NCBI RefSeq assembly: GCF_002705925.1
Contig: NZ_NKRE01000001.1
Location: 996,978-1,060,977, forward strand
From: Mycobacterium ostraviense
GTDB taxonomy: Bacteria; Actinomycetota; Actinomycetes; Mycobacteriales; Mycobacteriaceae
DNA: 64,000 bases
Reading direction: 5' to 3'
Positions 24,340 to 32,846 of the stretch are shown here, one piece after another; within the stretch, counting starts at the first letter, position 1; each line of letters opens with the position of its first letter. The notes under the pieces were generated by a model that worked only from the letters and a program-made list of their open reading frames with translations, was not told the DNA's origin and ran no database searches. The position numbers and the translations under genes were made by a program.

Positions 24340-25722
24340 ATGGGGAGTTCGAGTAGTCGAGAGGACGTCGGTGCGGCCTTCGACGCACTCGCGGCGACCA
24401 TGTCGCGGCTGCAGGAGCTGTCCTTCGATGCGTTGACCACCCCCGAACGGCTGGCCTTGCTCGAACATTGCGAAACCGCACGGCGCCAGCTGCCCAGCAT
24501 CGAACACGCGCTGATCAATCAACTCGGCGAGCAGGCCAGCGAGGAGCAGTTGGGCGGGCGGCTACCCGCAGCGCTGGCCAACCGGCTGCGCATCACCCGC
24601 GCCGAAGCCGGCCGGCGAATCGCTGAGGCCGCCGACCTGGGCCCGCGTCGGGCATTGACCGGTGAGCCGTTGCCCCCACAGTTGACCGCTACCGCGGCCG
24701 CCCAACGCGACGGCCAGATCGGCGACGGCCAGGTGCGAGTGATCCGTGATTTCTTTCGCCGGCTGCCGGCGTTTGTCGACATCGAGACCCATGTGAAAGC
24801 CGAAGCGCATCTGGCCCGGCTGGCCACCCAGTACCGGCCCGACCAATTGGCCAAACTGGCCGAGCGGCTGATGGATTGCCTGCACCCCGATGGCACCTTC
24901 AGCGATGAGGACCGTGCCCGGCGGCGCGGCATCACGCTGGGCAACCAGGACGTCGACGGCATGTCGCGTATCAGCGGCTATCTGACACCCGAGGCGCGGG
25001 CGACCCTGGAGGCCGTGTGGGCAAAACTGGCCGCCCCGGGCATGTGCAACCCGGCCGAAGAGAGCCCGTGCGTGGACGGTACGCCGTCGGAGGAAGCCAC
25101 CCGGCGTGATACCCGCTCGGAAAGTCAGCGCAACCATGACGGTGTGCTGGCCGGCCTGCGTGGGCTGCTGGCCAGCGGAGACCTGGGCCAGCACAACGGA
25201 TTACCGGCATCGATCATTGTGACCGCCACGCTCAAAGAGCTCGAAGCCGCGGCCGGCAAAGCGATCACCGCGGGCGGCACCTCGTTGCCGATGAGCGATG
25301 TCATCCGGTTGGCGCGGCATGCCCACCATTACCTCGCCGTTTTCGACGGTTGCAAGCCGTTGGCGCTGTATCACTCGAAGCGCCTGGCCACACCCGGGCA
25401 GCGAATTGTCTTGTAAGCGAAGGATCGTGGCTGCAGCGCGCCAGGCTGTGACGTGCCGGGGTATCGGTGCGAGGTCCACCACGTACGGGAGTGGGCCACC
25501 ACACATTGCACCGACATCGACCAGCTCACCCTGGCCTGCGGCGCGCACCACAAACTCCTCGACAGCGGCTGGACCACCCGCAACAACATCCGCGGCGACA
25601 CCGAATGGATCCCACCGGCCCATCTCGACTCGCCTGGTTCAACGGGCCGACCAAGAACGAACACCTACTTTCACCCCGAGAAACTCCTGCGCGACGGCAA
25701 CGACGAGGACGAGCCCGGGTAG
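24340..25722 (+). pseudogene. 13E12-repeat-family HNH protein interrupted by one in-frame stop
   Basis: The DUF222 part is intact: [20 protein letters not shown] through [21 protein letters not shown] at 25414-25416 then stops it. In the same frame, reading continues without another stop for 101 codons: [48 protein letters not shown], then the family tail, ending at 25722. Other members have Tyr where the stop falls (VLYAKDRGC), so one base change explains it. The HNH nuclease half is therefore lost unless the stop is read through. The start is uncertain; TTG 24310 is an alternative. Confidence 0.85.
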
Positions 25723-25775
25723 CGCGCGCGGCATGATCGACCCGGGCAACTCTTCGCGGTGACTCCGCGGCGTGC

Positions 25776-26660
25776 TCAGCCCTTGGACAGGGTGAACTGC
25801 GCAACGTCGGTGTAGCCCTCGCGAAACAGCTCGGCGCAACCGGTCAAGTACTTCATGTAGCGGTCGTAGACCTCTTGGGACTGAATCGCGATGGCCTCAT
25901 CGCGGTGCGCCTCTAGCGCGGCGGCCCAGGTGTCGAGGGTGCGTGCGTAGTGCAGTCGCAACGGCTGGACCAGTTTGACGGCAAAGCCGGCCTGTTGCGC
26001 GTGCTCCTCGACGACCCTGGCGCTGGGCAGGTCGCCACCCGGAAAGATCTCGTCCATGATGAACTTCATGAACCGCAGCTTGGTCATGGTGATGGGCAGT
26101 CCACGCTCGGCGAACTCCTCATCGCTGGGCTTGATGATGGTGTGCAGCAGCATCATGCCGTCGTGCGGGAGCGCCTGGTAGGCCATCGCGAAGAAGTCGG
26201 CGTAGCGGTTACGGCCGAAGTGCTCGAAGGCGCCGATCGAGACGATGCGGTCCACCTTTTCGTCGAACTGCTCCCAGCCGCACAGCAGCACCCGCTTGTT
26301 TCGGGCGCTGGGATGCTCGTCGAGCAGTCGCTGCACGTGGGCGTGCTGATTGCGGCTCAGCGTCAGGCCCACGACGTTGACGTCGTAACGCTCGAGGGCT
26401 CGGACGATTGTGGCGCCCCAGCCGCAGCCGATGTCCAGTAGCGTCATGCCCGGTTGCAGCCCCAGCTTGCCCAGCGCGAGGTCGATCTTGGCCACCTGCG
26501 CCTGCTCGAGGGTCATGTCCTCGCGTTCGAAGTAGGCGCAACTGTAGGTCTGCGTCGGGTCCAGGAACAGTCTGAAGAAGTCGTCGGACAGGTCGTAGTG
26601 CGCCTGCACATCGTCGAAATGCGGCTCTAGGCTGTCGTTTTCACCACTCTTGTTGGGCAA
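25776..26660 (-). CDS. Mycolic acid SAM-dependent methyltransferase (CmaA/MmaA/PcaA family)
   Basis: A 294-residue enzyme of the family that makes cyclopropane, methyl-branched or hydroxy modifications on meromycolate chains. HFDDVQAHYDLSDDFFRLFL and YSCAYFERED near the N-terminus, LLDIGCGWG (SAM site, residues 74-82) and GAFEHFGRNRY in the substrate region are diagnostic. Length is normal for the family (about 287-302). I cannot assign it to a specific member. No mycolate operon surrounds it; neighbours are the broken 13E12 gene and the divergent NAGGN-synthetase region. Confidence 0.9.
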   Translation of the reverse strand: MPNKSGENDSLEPHFDDVQAHYDLSDDFFRLFLDPTQTYSCAYFEREDMTLEQAQVAKIDLALGKLGLQPGMTLLDIGCGWGATIVRALERYDVNVVGLTLSRNQHAHVQRLLDEHPSARNKRVLLCGWEQFDEKVDRIVSIGAFEHFGRNRYADFFAMAYQALPHDGMMLLHTIIKPSDEEFAERGLPITMTKLRFMKFIMDEIFPGGDLPSARVVEEHAQQAGFAVKLVQPLRLHYARTLDTWAAALEAHRDEAIAIQSQEVYDRYMKYLTGCAELFREGYTDVAQFTLSKG

Positions 26661-26880
26661 AGCTCACCTCTGACGTTGATCCTTGTTCGAGGTCGGCTAC
26701 GACGACCGGGCTGCCGGGGGCGAATCGGCCTTAGCCGACGCGATCCACGTAGTCGTCTCGTGAGTAAACCACACGATCTCTAGCGGTCTAAGGCTCGATC
26801 CGTGGATGGCCCGGTGCCTTGGCACGTCTGCACCCATCTCAGAGCCGTCGGTTCGGGTGAATGTTGGTACTCGCCCCAAG

Positions 26881-27042
26881 ATGGGTAACCAACACAGCGA
26901 TGGCACAGGGATCCAGCCACAGCACATCGTTGATATCCCGGTGGACGACTCCAACGGCGACCTGGTCCTGGGTGGTGACAGCGGAATCTGCTATACCGCT
27001 CTGCGGGAGTCCCGGTTGCCATGTCCGGGCGGGGCGGCATGA
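26881..27042 (+). CDS. Candidate small ORF (53 residues) coupled to the NAGGN synthetase gene
   Basis: ATG at 26881 opens MGNQHSDGTGIQPQHIVDIP then VDDSNGDLVLGGDSGICYTA and a basic tail; TGA at 27040-27042 overlaps the synthetase ATG at 27039 in an ATGA junction, the classic sign of translational coupling. The peptide is acidic with a hydrophobic core and is not a signal peptide. No ribosome site is clear and I recognise no family. An in-frame extension to 26806 is possible. Confidence 0.38.
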   Translation: MGNQHSDGTGIQPQHIVDIPVDDSNGDLVLGGDSGICYTALRESRLPCPGGAA

Positions 27043-28829
27043 CCGCCGTCGATTCCTCGCAGGACCATCCGGAGGCCATCACGCTGAGCCTGCACGACGC
27101 CTCGCCGCCGGATCTGATGGAGTCGATGGCCAACGATGTCGAGCTCGATTTGGGTTGGGGTCGGCTGATATTCGGCCAAACCTTTGCCGATTCCGCCGCA
27201 CTGGCCGAGGTGCTGCGGCAGGAGGCCCCCGGACGACACGACATCTGCATCTATGCAAGAGAGCCGCACGTGATCGTCGCCGGAGCACCAAATGAGTTGT
27301 TCATCGACCCCAGCCACACCTATCGGCTGCGTTTCGCCGACGATTCGGGGCACCATGATCCGGCGTCCTCTCCGGTGGGCGTGACAGTGCGCACCCCGCA
27401 CGTCCCCGCCGATGCCGATGCCATGAATCGCGTATTCGTCCGGTGCGCAATGGTTCCGGCGCCGGTCGAGACGATCTGGCACAACCAGCTGCATGCCGAC
27501 GCGGTGACCTACCTGATCGCCGCGCGCGACGATGACGGCGCGGTGGTAGGGACCGTGACCGGGGTCGATCACCAGGTGCTGTTCGCAGACCCGGAGCGCG
27601 GATCGAGTATGTCGACCCTGGCGGTCGACCCGGCCGCCGGGCTGCCCGGAATCGGGGAGGCTCTGACCCGGGCCATGGTTGACCGCTTTCGCGACGCGGG
27701 GCGCGCCTACCTGGACCTTTCGGTGGCGCACGACAACGCCGCCGCCATCGCCCTGTATGAGAAGCTCGGTTTTCGTCGCGTCCCGGTGATGGCGATCAAG
27801 CGTCGCAACGCCATCAACGAGCCGCTGTTCACGCCACCGCCGGAGACGGTCGATGACCTCAATCCCTACGCGCGGGTGATCGCCGATGAGGCGCTGCGGC
27901 GCGGAATCTTCGTCGACGTACTGGATGCCGAGACCGGCGAGATGCGGCTGTCCCACGGCGGGCGCAGCGTGATCACCCGTGAGTCGCTGTCCGAATACAC
28001 CTCGGCGATTGTCGTGTGCCGGTGCGACGACAAGCGTTTGACGCGACGCCTGGTCAAGGAGGCAGGCATCAACGTTCCTCGAGTGCGCCTGGCCACCTTC
28101 GACGGCAACGACTACGCGTTTGTGACCGAAGTCGGCGAGGTCGTCGTCAAACCAACCCGCGGCGAGCAAGGCAACGGCATCACCGCGGGCGTGACTGCCG
28201 ACAACGGTCCCGACGAGCTGACCGCGGCTTTGACGCGAGCGCGTGAGGAATACCCCGAGGTGATGATTGAGCAGCGAGCACCGGGCGACGACCTACGCTT
28301 GGTGGTCATCGACTGCCGGGTGGTTGCCGCCGCGCTGCGGATGCCACCGGAGGTCGTCGGCACGGGCGAGCACACCGTCCGCGACTTGATCGAGGCCGAG
28401 AGCCGGCGACGATCAGCCGCCACCGGCGGCGAATCGGACATTCCTTTCGACGACATCACCCGGACCACCGTCGCCAAAGCCGGCTGGCAGCTCGATGATG
28501 TTCTGCCCGAAGGCATTCGGCTTCAGGTTCGATCCACCGCCAACCTGCATCAGGGCGGCACGATTCGCGGCGTCACCGACAAAGTGAATCCCGAACTTTG
28601 CCGGATCGCGGTCGAGGCCGCCGAGGCGATCGCCATCCCGGTGACCGGAATCGACTTACTCGTGCCCGACGTCACGGGCACCGACTACACCTTCATCGAA
28701 GCCAATGAGCGCCCCGGCTTGGCCAACCACGAACCGCAACCCACGGTTGCGACTTTCGTCGACTTCTTGTTCCCCGGCCAGCCCGGGCAACCGCCGGCCT
28801 GGACTCCGGAAGAATCACGGCCAGGTTGA
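27039..28829 (+). CDS. ngg: N-acetylglutaminylglutamine synthetase (GNAT + ATP-grasp)
   Basis: A 596-residue two-domain protein. The GNAT part (about 95-260) has STLAVDPAAGLPGIGEALTR and YLDLSVAHDNAAAIALYEKL. The ATP-grasp part (about 290-580) includes RCDDKRLTRRLVKEAGI, VVVKPTRGEQGNGIT, DDLRLVVIDCRVVAA and FIEANERPGL. This architecture matches the family that makes the osmoprotectant dipeptide N-acetylglutaminylglutamine, normally in a cassette with an asparagine-synthetase-like amidotransferase and an M42-type peptidase. Neither partner is within the window. Start ATG 27039 overlaps the small ORF; ATG 27021 is the alternative. Role is inferred from architecture. Confidence 0.78.
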   Translation: MTAVDSSQDHPEAITLSLHDASPPDLMESMANDVELDLGWGRLIFGQTFADSAALAEVLRQEAPGRHDICIYAREPHVIVAGAPNELFIDPSHTYRLRFADDSGHHDPASSPVGVTVRTPHVPADADAMNRVFVRCAMVPAPVETIWHNQLHADAVTYLIAARDDDGAVVGTVTGVDHQVLFADPERGSSMSTLAVDPAAGLPGIGEALTRAMVDRFRDAGRAYLDLSVAHDNAAAIALYEKLGFRRVPVMAIKRRNAINEPLFTPPPETVDDLNPYARVIADEALRRGIFVDVLDAETGEMRLSHGGRSVITRESLSEYTSAIVVCRCDDKRLTRRLVKEAGINVPRVRLATFDGNDYAFVTEVGEVVVKPTRGEQGNGITAGVTADNGPDELTAALTRAREEYPEVMIEQRAPGDDLRLVVIDCRVVAAALRMPPEVVGTGEHTVRDLIEAESRRRSAATGGESDIPFDDITRTTVAKAGWQLDDVLPEGIRLQVRSTANLHQGGTIRGVTDKVNPELCRIAVEAAEAIAIPVTGIDLLVPDVTGTDYTFIEANERPGLANHEPQPTVATFVDFLFPGQPGQPPAWTPEESRPG

Positions 28830-29479
28830 TCGCCGACCCGGCTTTTCGACGTCGGAGCTGCGCGGTGTCAGAACGGCGCCGGCCCGGCACCTCGACTCCG
28901 CCGACGCCGGTTGGACGAGAATGTCTGTGCCGCGGTCGCTTCGGCGCTTGGCCTCGACAACCCCGTCGAGCAGGGTGTGGGCAGGACCGGCCGGCCGAGG
29001 CGAAGCCCCCGGAGCCGGGCTCTTGCTGGCCTGCCCGCATAGATCGCGTTGGATCCGCGAGCCGCTATTCGACGCGCGTCCGACTCCTGCGCATTCAATC
29101 ATGTTTGGCAGCAGAGGGATTCGGGAACTCTCCCCTCGGCGTCGGGCGCCAGTCAGCTACCCCGTCAGTCCATCAGATGTACGCAACGACCCACGCCCAC
29201 GACGTTGTCTGCTTTGCCGTTCACGACCGTGGCCGAAGTTGTCTGCCTAGCAGCCGCGAGCCCGTGGCATTCGGCACCGCAGGTGGCGCCGACCCGCTAA
29301 CCTGGAAATGCTAACGGCGCCAACGCAACGGCTGATGAACTGGCATCGACCGACGGGCGGACAACCCCTCGGTCGGTGGCCGACTGAGCGCGCCACTGGG
29401 CACGCCCGACTATCCCAGATCTGGGAAGAGCTGTTCGACACGGCAGTCTCCACCGTCATCCGATGAAGGGCCCAATAGT
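28830..29479. other. 650-bp intergenic region without a recognisable gene
   Basis: Frames on both strands are Arg/Pro/Ser-rich and lack ribosome sites. A minus-strand stretch (about 28815-29060, including HTLLDGVVEAKRRSDRGTD) is slightly protein-like and could be gene decay. The last 100 bases would hold the promoter of the glycoside hydrolase; a short hairpin (TCCCAGATCTGGGA, 29413-29426) is a perfect 14-bp palindrome there. Confidence 0.4.
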
Positions 29480-30640
29480 GTGAATTCTGCAAGAAGTCGA
29501 GGTGACGTCATCCCGCGCCGAACCGTGCTCAAACTGCCGCTGGTATCGCTGGCGGGTCTCACCCTGGCTCATGTGCCCCGGGCATCCGCGGCTGCAGCAG
29601 GGCAGTGGTCACCCGACCGCGCCAACACCTGGTACCAGGCGCAAGAGCGGCTCATCGGCGCGAATTACATCACCTCGAACGCAGTCAATCAGCTCGAGAT
29701 GTTCCAGGCCGAGACTTTTGCCCCCCAACAAATCGATACCGAGCTGCGCTGGGCGCGGTTGTGCGGGCTCAACAGCGTGCGCGTATTTCTCCACGATCAG
29801 CTTTGGGCCCAAGACAATCGGGGCTTTCAGCGCCGTCTCGCGCAGTTCGTCGCCATCGCCGCCCGCCATCACATCAAGCCGCTTTTCGTCTTCTTCGACT
29901 CCTGCTGGGATCCGCTTCCCCATCCGGGTCCGCAACCCGAGCCCAGACCCGGGGTGCACAACTCACGTTGGGTGCAAAGCCCAGGCGCTGAGCACCTCGA
30001 CGACCGCCGCTACCGTCCTGTCCTGCACGACTACGTCACCGGAGTGCTGAGCCAATTCCGCAGCGATGACCGCGTATTGGGTTGGGACCTGTGGAATGAG
30101 CCCGACAATCCCGCTCGCCCATATCGTTCCGTAGAACGGGCGGACAAACAGGAACGCGTGGCAGAGCTGCTGCCGGAGGTATTCCAGTGGGCACGCTCAG
30201 TGGACCCGAGTCAACCGTTGACGAGCGGCGTGTGGCACGGACGGTGGGCAAATCCGCGGCGTCGCAGCACGATCTGCGCCATTCAATTGGATAACGCCGA
30301 CGTGGTCAGCTTCCATTGTTATGGAACGCCGGCTGTCTTCGAATCCCGCATCGCTGAGCTATTGCCGCTGCGCCGGCCCATCCTGTGCACCGAATATCTG
30401 GCCCGTCCGCTGGGCAGCACCATCGCCGGAATTCTGCCAATTGCCAAGCGCTACAACGTCGCAGCATTCAATTGGGGGCTGGTTGCCGGCAAGACCCAGA
30501 CCTACCTGCCCTGGGACTCCTGGGATCACCCCTATCCGACCGTCCCCAAAGTGTGGTTCCACGACTTGCTGTATCCCGACGGACGCCCGTACCAGGACGC
30601 CGAGATTCGGATCCTGTCAGCAGCCGATCGGATGAACTGA
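29480..30640 (+). CDS. Tat-exported glycoside hydrolase, GH5-like (Rv3096-like)
   Basis: A 386-residue precursor. The Tat-type signal has RRTVLK at residues 13-18, a hydrophobic stretch and cleavage near ASAAAAG. The mature TIM-barrel shows the acid/base glutamate E207 in GWDLWNEPDN and the probable nucleophile E305 in ILCTEYLARP; W and N around LWNEP fit clan GH-A. The relative I recall in H37Rv is Rv3096, annotated as cellulase/xylanase-like. Its polysaccharide target is unknown. The GTG start at 29480 lacks a strong ribosome site. It converges with the antiporter remnant, 4 bp apart. Confidence 0.82.
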   Translation: MNSARSRGDVIPRRTVLKLPLVSLAGLTLAHVPRASAAAAGQWSPDRANTWYQAQERLIGANYITSNAVNQLEMFQAETFAPQQIDTELRWARLCGLNSVRVFLHDQLWAQDNRGFQRRLAQFVAIAARHHIKPLFVFFDSCWDPLPHPGPQPEPRPGVHNSRWVQSPGAEHLDDRRYRPVLHDYVTGVLSQFRSDDRVLGWDLWNEPDNPARPYRSVERADKQERVAELLPEVFQWARSVDPSQPLTSGVWHGRWANPRRRSTICAIQLDNADVVSFHCYGTPAVFESRIAELLPLRRPILCTEYLARPLGSTIAGILPIAKRYNVAAFNWGLVAGKTQTYLPWDSWDHPYPTVPKVWFHDLLYPDGRPYQDAEIRILSAADRMN

Positions 30641-30644
30641 CGCG

Positions 30645-31250
30645 TCACAGCACTTGCAGGCCCAAGGCGGCGCCGAGCAGGGTCACGGCGGCGAACATCC
30701 AGGCGACGTAGTCGCCGACATGGCCGGAGTGAGCCGCTTGCAGCGCCGCGATAGCCGGTCGAACCACCGTCGACACCCGTCGTCGCAGCGGCGCGCCGTC
30801 GCCGGTTCGCCGCAACGCCAGCATCGCCAGGCAACCGGCGGCCAGCACACCGATGACGGCCAGGCTCACCCCACTCGCCGACCAGCTGTGCGTCGCGCCG
30901 GTCGCCGGGCCGGGTACCGTCCGTCCCACAACAGCGGCGACATACCCGGCGGGGTCGACGAACCGTCGTCCGGCGGCGTCGGCGGCCCGGGTAAGACGGG
31001 GCACCACCCCGACCGCCACACAGCCCAGCACCAGGACGGCGACCGGGAGGTACATACTCGGCGGCGTCCGGCGCAAGGCCGTGTCCGGTTGCCAGGCAAC
31101 GCAATACACTGTCAGCGCCATGACCGCGGCCACACTGGCGAACTGGAGTCCCACCAGCCTGTGGTGCGGCAGGCCACGAGAGGACATCACCACACCCGGC
31201 ACGAAAGCCCCGACCAGCAACAGCAGCACCGCCAGTTCCCCGGCGTTCAC
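30645..31250 (-). CDS. Fused remnant: MrpF-like N-terminus joined to the C-terminus of an antiporter/NuoL-like subunit
   Basis: A 201-residue membrane protein. The first ~55 residues (VNAGELAVLLLLVGAF, LPHHRLVGLQFASVAAVMAL) sit where MrpF follows MrpE and loosely resemble it. The rest, from PPSMYLPVAVLVLGCVAVGV to LQAAHSGHVGDYVAWMF, resembles the C-terminal end of proton-antiporter subunits of the MrpA/MrpD/NuoL type. The GTG start overlaps the mnhE stop by 4 bp. The likely history is an in-frame deletion within an Mrp-type operon. It keeps a clean frame, so it may still be made, but is unlikely to pump ions alone. Confidence 0.55.
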   Translation of the reverse strand: MNAGELAVLLLLVGAFVPGVVMSSRGLPHHRLVGLQFASVAAVMALTVYCVAWQPDTALRRTPPSMYLPVAVLVLGCVAVGVVPRLTRAADAAGRRFVDPAGYVAAVVGRTVPGPATGATHSWSASGVSLAVIGVLAAGCLAMLALRRTGDGAPLRRRVSTVVRPAIAALQAAHSGHVGDYVAWMFAAVTLLGAALGLQVL

Positions 31251-31723
31251 CGTTGCACCGCCCTCTCGAGCCGGCTCGGGTACGCCCGTGTGCAATGCAC
31301 GAGGACCGACCGCTTGTCCGGATCACAATGCAGGACAACGGTTCCCGGTGTCGTTGCGAGGGCCAGTACCGCGGTCGCCCGCCGTGCCGCGGCCACCGGC
31401 CGGGTCTCGTCGGGTTAGCGCAAGGTCCTGATGGTCGCGCGGCGGGTGGTGAACCGGTGTGCCCACACGCCAACGGCCTGTGGCGGTACGTTGCGCGCCG
31501 CCGTCGCCAACCACCCCAGCCAGACGATCCGGAACTGCCAGCGGCCGGCGTTGGCGCGCCGCGCCGGGGCGCCACGACGGCGACCGGCAGCGTGCACCGC
31601 CATCACCGTCAATTCCGCCGGCGTGCGCGCGCTCAGCGTGGCCAGCCAAATACCTGCGGTCAACAGCCACCAGAGACCGGTCTCACCGAGGAACTGGGGC
31701 AACCGCTTACTTGCCCCGGACAC
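31247..31723 (-). pseudogene. mnhE: Mrp-type antiporter subunit E, split by one in-frame TAA
   Basis: Reading from GTG 31723 gives FLGETGLWWLLTAGIWLATL, PAELTVMAVHAAGRR and WQFRIVWLGWLATAARNVPP, the membrane part of MnhE/MrpE, ending at TAA (31415-31417). In the same frame, 55 further codons follow to TGA 31247-31249: PVAAARRATAVLALATTPGT, VVLHCDPDKRSVLVHC and a basic tail, the expected C-terminal domain. The total of about 158 residues is normal. The final TGA shares GTGA with the next gene, so the downstream half was once coding. One substitution probably inactivated it. Confidence 0.75.
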
Positions 31724-32120
31724 GGCGATTGTGCTTCTTGATCGCGTCGACCAGCTCCGATTTGGTCATCGTCGACCTGCCGTGCACATCGAGCCGCCGC
31801 GCCACGTCGAGTAGGTGTTTCTTGCTGGCGTTGGCGTCGACACCCTCCGCCGAGCGGCCGGTGTTGCGCGGACCACCGCCCTTGGCGAGTTTGTCTGACG
31901 GGCCCTTCTTCTTCTTGGGCTCCCAATGGTCGCCGACTTTTTCGAAGCTGTGCTTGAGTGCGGCGTAGGCCACCCGGTGGGCGCGTTGTTCGCTGCCGTA
32001 CTCCTCGGCGGCGGCATCATGGGCTTTGGCGAAGGTGCGTTGCGCCTTGGCGTTGGAACGCTGCAGCGTGCTGGGCAACTCGCTCTTCTTCGGCTTGCCG
32101 CCCTTGGTCGTCTTGGGCAT
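31707..32120 (-). CDS. ChaB-family protein with C-terminal SAP-like motif
   Basis: A 137-residue basic protein. Residues 10-70 match ChaB: ELPSTLQRSNAKAQRTFAKA and HRVAYAALKHSFEKVGDHWE. A Lys/Gly-rich linker follows, then a helix-turn segment KKHLLDVARRLDVHGRSTMT like SAP or Rho N-terminal domains that touch nucleic acids. ChaB was named as a regulator of the ChaA cation antiporter in E. coli; linkage to antiporter remnants here is suggestive. A perfect GGAGGAG lies 7 bases before the ATG. It overlaps mnhE by 17 bp. Confidence 0.85.
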   Translation of the reverse strand: MPKTTKGGKPKKSELPSTLQRSNAKAQRTFAKAHDAAAEEYGSEQRAHRVAYAALKHSFEKVGDHWEPKKKKGPSDKLAKGGGPRNTGRSAEGVDANASKKHLLDVARRLDVHGRSTMTKSELVDAIKKHNRRVRGK

Positions 32121-32137
32121 TGGATCTCCTCCTTTTC

Positions 32138-32674
32138 TCAGCCCTCGGCTGCCTGCTGGGCCGTCGCATAGGCCAGCTGCAGGAAGTCGGCACCGGCCAG
32201 CGCGGTGAAGGTGCCCGCGACCAAGCGGGTGAACCTCGGCGCGAAGATCAGCCCGATCACCAGGGCGGTGGCCACCCACATGTCCAGGCAGAAGGGGCAG
32301 GTCAGGAGCTCCCCGAGGCTGTGGCGCAGCGCGCTGTCTTCCCGGACTTCCTCGTGCACCTCGGCGGGACCACCGGTCCCGGCGTAGCGGGCGAACGGCG
32401 CCCGCAACGGGCTGGTGACCGCATCCTTTGTCAGCGAGCGGGACAACTTGTGGGTACCGACGGTGACGGTGAAAAGGTCCTGCGCCCGCCAGCGCTCCGG
32501 CAGCCTTTTACCGGTGGCCGCGGCGACAACGGCGGTAAGCCCGACCACCACACCGTAGATGGCCAGGACCATCAGGTAACCGCCCAGTGGACGGGGATTG
32601 TCGCCACGATAGGTGTCGGCTTCCCGCCGTGCCCGCTCGGCCACGCCGCTGCTGACTTCGGTTGCATCGCCCAC
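32138..32674 (-). CDS. DUF1360 membrane protein
   Basis: A 178-residue protein with a membrane helix at about residues 32-52, the conserved segment AQDLFTVTVGTHKLSRSLTK, LLTCPFCLDMW with a CxxC pair, and a second membrane helix following it. These are DUF1360 features; function is unknown, though Bacillus relatives are spore-associated. I use the GTG at 32674 because GAGGAG lies 5 bases upstream, whereas the GTG at 32680 abuts it. It is 17 bp upstream of chaB on the same strand. Confidence 0.82.
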   Translation of the reverse strand: MGDATEVSSGVAERARREADTYRGDNPRPLGGYLMVLAIYGVVVGLTAVVAAATGKRLPERWRAQDLFTVTVGTHKLSRSLTKDAVTSPLRAPFARYAGTGGPAEVHEEVREDSALRHSLGELLTCPFCLDMWVATALVIGLIFAPRFTRLVAGTFTALAGADFLQLAYATAQQAAEG

Positions 32675-32846
32675 GATCACTCCTCAACGGTTGGGATCTG
32701 GACGTCGATTACCCCGAGTCAGGTCCTGGCAATCCCACCAATGGGTGCCGAAGCGCGCTTTCGGCCGCGCCGATCATCCGAAGGCCGGGATCCACACACT
32801 CGCCGGACCGACGAGGGCCCGGCTTGGCTCTGTCCTGGTTGCTCGG

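Noticed and set aside
24340..25722. Insertion sequence or transposase
   Set aside because: 13E12 proteins are repetitive in mycobacteria, but no terminal inverted repeats or target duplications were seen and the domains are DUF222 and HNH.
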